Both the position numbers and the translations under genes were made by a program. The notes beneath the pieces were generated by a model. The model worked only from the letters and a program-made list of their open reading frames with translations, was not told the DNA's origin and made no database searches. Shown piece by piece: positions 4,480 through 5,595 of a stretch of DNA of 5,595 nt (position 1 is the stretch's first letter; each line of letters opens with the position of its first letter). The stretch is from Candidatus Roizmanbacteria bacterium RIFCSPHIGHO2_01_FULL_39_8 (GTDB lineage Bacteria > Patescibacteriota > Microgenomatia > UBA1406 > GWC2-37-13): assembly GCA_001789355.1 (NCBI GenBank), contig MFZI01000029.1, positions 1 to 5,595 of the forward strand, given 5' to 3'.

Positions 4480-5595
4480 AAAAACTAGAGTTCATTCCTG
4501 GCCAGACTTACGTTCGGGTCTCCGGCAAGGTTTTTGATCGTGAGGAGATAAATAATGCTATAAAAGTGGCTCGGGACGGCTGGTGGACAGAGGGAGAGTT
4601 CGGTAAGCGATTTGAGTCTGATTTTCGATCATACATGGGAATTAAATATGTCTCACTCGTCAATTCAGGATCGTCGGCAAATCTAGTCGCACTCTATTCG
4701 TTGACCTCTAAAGTGTTTGGCGAACGAAGACTGAAGCCCGGTGATGAATTTATAACGACGGCAGTTGCTTTTCCTACCACCGTCAATCCGGGAATCCAAT
4801 TTGGATTAAAACCGGTTTTTATAGATTCTGATATCGATACATTAAATGCCAATGTAAATCAACTTGAAAAAGCGATAACAAAAAAAACAAAACTGATCAT
4901 GATGGCGCATACATTGGGTAAACCATTTGACTTAGATGTGGTGATGAGGCTGGTCAAAAAATACAACCTTTGGTTAATAGAAGATTGCTGTGATGCTTTG
5001 GGTTCACGCTTCGACGGAAAGCTCTTAGGAACATATGGTCATATCGCTACCTATAGCTTCTATCCGGCGCACCAAATTACCATGGGGGAAGGTGGAGCGG
5101 TTATCACAAACAATCCTTTAATCCACCGATCGATTCGTCAGTTCAGAGACTGGGGTCGAGATTGTTGGTGCGATACGGGAAAAGACAATACGTGTTACAA
5201 GAGATTTGGATGGAAGTTGGGAAAGTTACCTTATGGGTACGATCATAAATACATCTATTCCCAAATAGGTTTCAATTTGAAATTGACAGATTTTCAAGCG
5301 GCGATCGGAGTTGCCCAACTAAAGAAACTCCCCCATTTCATGAGAAAAAGAAAAGAAAACTATAAAAAGCTCTACGATTTTTTCAAGCAATACAGAAAAT
5401 ATTTTATTTTGATGAAAACTCCAAAAAGAGAAGATCCTTGCTGGTTCGGTTTTCCGCTCGTGGTTAAAGAAAAAGCTCCCTTCACGCGAAATCAAATCAC
5501 AGAATTTCTAGAGAAAAATAAAATTGGGACGAGGAACGTATTCTCCGGCAATCTGCTGAACCATCCGGCGTATTTAAACCTTACCCGTAGAATCA
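4476..5595 (+). CDS. rfbH: CDP-4-keto-6-deoxyglucose 3-dehydrase (E1), 3' partial
   Basis: The 373 residues visible, of roughly 437 usual, match RfbH/DdhC, the PMP-dependent [2Fe-2S] enzyme that removes O-3 from CDP-4-keto-6-deoxyglucose. The fold is that of the DegT/DnrJ/EryC1/StrS aminotransferase family: GWWTEGEFGKRFE (35-47), LVNSGSSANL (61-70), FITTAVAFPTTVNPG (92-106) and LIEDCCDALGS (167-177). The usual PLP-lysine position is His199 in SFYPAHQITMGEGGAV (194-209), the hallmark that separates E1 dehydrases from true aminotransferases. The iron-sulfur ligands published for Yersinia E1, C-X57-C-X1-C-X7-C, fit exactly at Cys172, Cys230, Cys232 and Cys240. Within the X7 stretch, where enterobacterial E1 as I recall it has an extra non-ligand cysteine, this protein has Lys236. 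YDHKYIYSQIGFNLKLTDFQAA (255-276) is the family block. ATG at 4476 overlaps the previous stop; no Shine-Dalgarno sequence. The partner reductase RfbI/DdhD is not in the window. The gene is cut by the right edge. Confidence 0.95.
   Translation, partial: MKKLEFIPGQTYVRVSGKVFDREEINNAIKVARDGWWTEGEFGKRFESDFRSYMGIKYVSLVNSGSSANLVALYSLTSKVFGERRLKPGDEFITTAVAFPTTVNPGIQFGLKPVFIDSDIDTLNANVNQLEKAITKKTKLIMMAHTLGKPFDLDVVMRLVKKYNLWLIEDCCDALGSRFDGKLLGTYGHIATYSFYPAHQITMGEGGAVITNNPLIHRSIRQFRDWGRDCWCDTGKDNTCYKRFGWKLGKLPYGYDHKYIYSQIGFNLKLTDFQAAIGVAQLKKLPHFMRKRKENYKKLYDFFKQYRKYFILMKTPKREDPCWFGFPLVVKEKAPFTRNQITEFLEKNKIGTRNVFSGNLLNHPAYLNLTRRI

Noticed and set aside
1..5595. CRISPR array, tRNA/rRNA, insertion sequence or defence system
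   Set aside because: No regularly spaced repeats, no tRNA-like or rRNA sequence, no transposase motif and no terminal inverted repeats flanking genes were seen.

Overview
This window is a nucleotide-sugar biosynthesis segment from a bacterial surface-polysaccharide (O-antigen or capsule type) locus. Its core, on the + strand from 1747 to the right edge, is the CDP-3,6-dideoxyhexose pathway: glucose-1-phosphate cytidylyltransferase (rfbF/ddhA), a CDP-glucose 4,6-dehydratase-type SDR (rfbG/ddhB role), a second SDR that probably reduces or epimerises the 4-keto sugar, and the PMP/[2Fe-2S] 3-dehydrase RfbH/DdhC (E1), which runs off the right edge. Glucose-1-P would become CDP-glucose, then CDP-4-keto-6-deoxyglucose, then lose O-3, and finally be reduced at C4 to a 3,6-dideoxyhexose of the abequose/paratose/ascarylose type. 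The exact stereochemistry cannot be read from sequence.

Layout: 1-107 is a short ambiguous edge. 108-593 (-) is a left-handed beta-helix sugar O/N-acetyltransferase. 594-828 is an AT-rich gap with a possible 23-codon ORF and a weak promoter. 829-1713 (-) is a ten-helix DMT/EamA transporter. 1714-1746 is a 33-bp divergent intergenic region dominated by a perfect 16-bp palindrome that carries a TATACT -10-like hexamer on both strands. From 1747 rightwards is the rfbF-rfbG-SDR-rfbH run. rfbF and rfbG are separated by 43 bp holding a 9-nt tandem repeat; the last three genes are joined by two ATGA stop/start overlaps.

Organism: a low-to-moderate GC bacterium (AT-rich by eye, many AAA/ATA/AGA codons, Lys/Ile-rich proteins). 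None of the starts has a convincing Shine-Dalgarno sequence, and the divergent promoter lies so close to both start codons that leaderless or near-leaderless mRNAs are likely. That, with the AAAGTTCAT-type 9-nt repeat, reminds me of candidate-phyla (Patescibacteria/CPR-like) genomes, but this is an impression and other SD-poor lineages fit too.

The most unusual feature is in the rfbG-type gene. A perfect 13-bp inverted repeat, inside a block of about 54 nt, sits in frame just after the catalytic SSDK motif, where it adds about 18 hydrophilic residues compared with the family pattern as I remember it. It looks like an in-frame palindromic element insertion. Other points: the dedicated E1 reductase (rfbI/ddhD) is missing from its usual place next to rfbF, and the C4 SDR gene lies between ddhB and ddhC rather than after ddhC.
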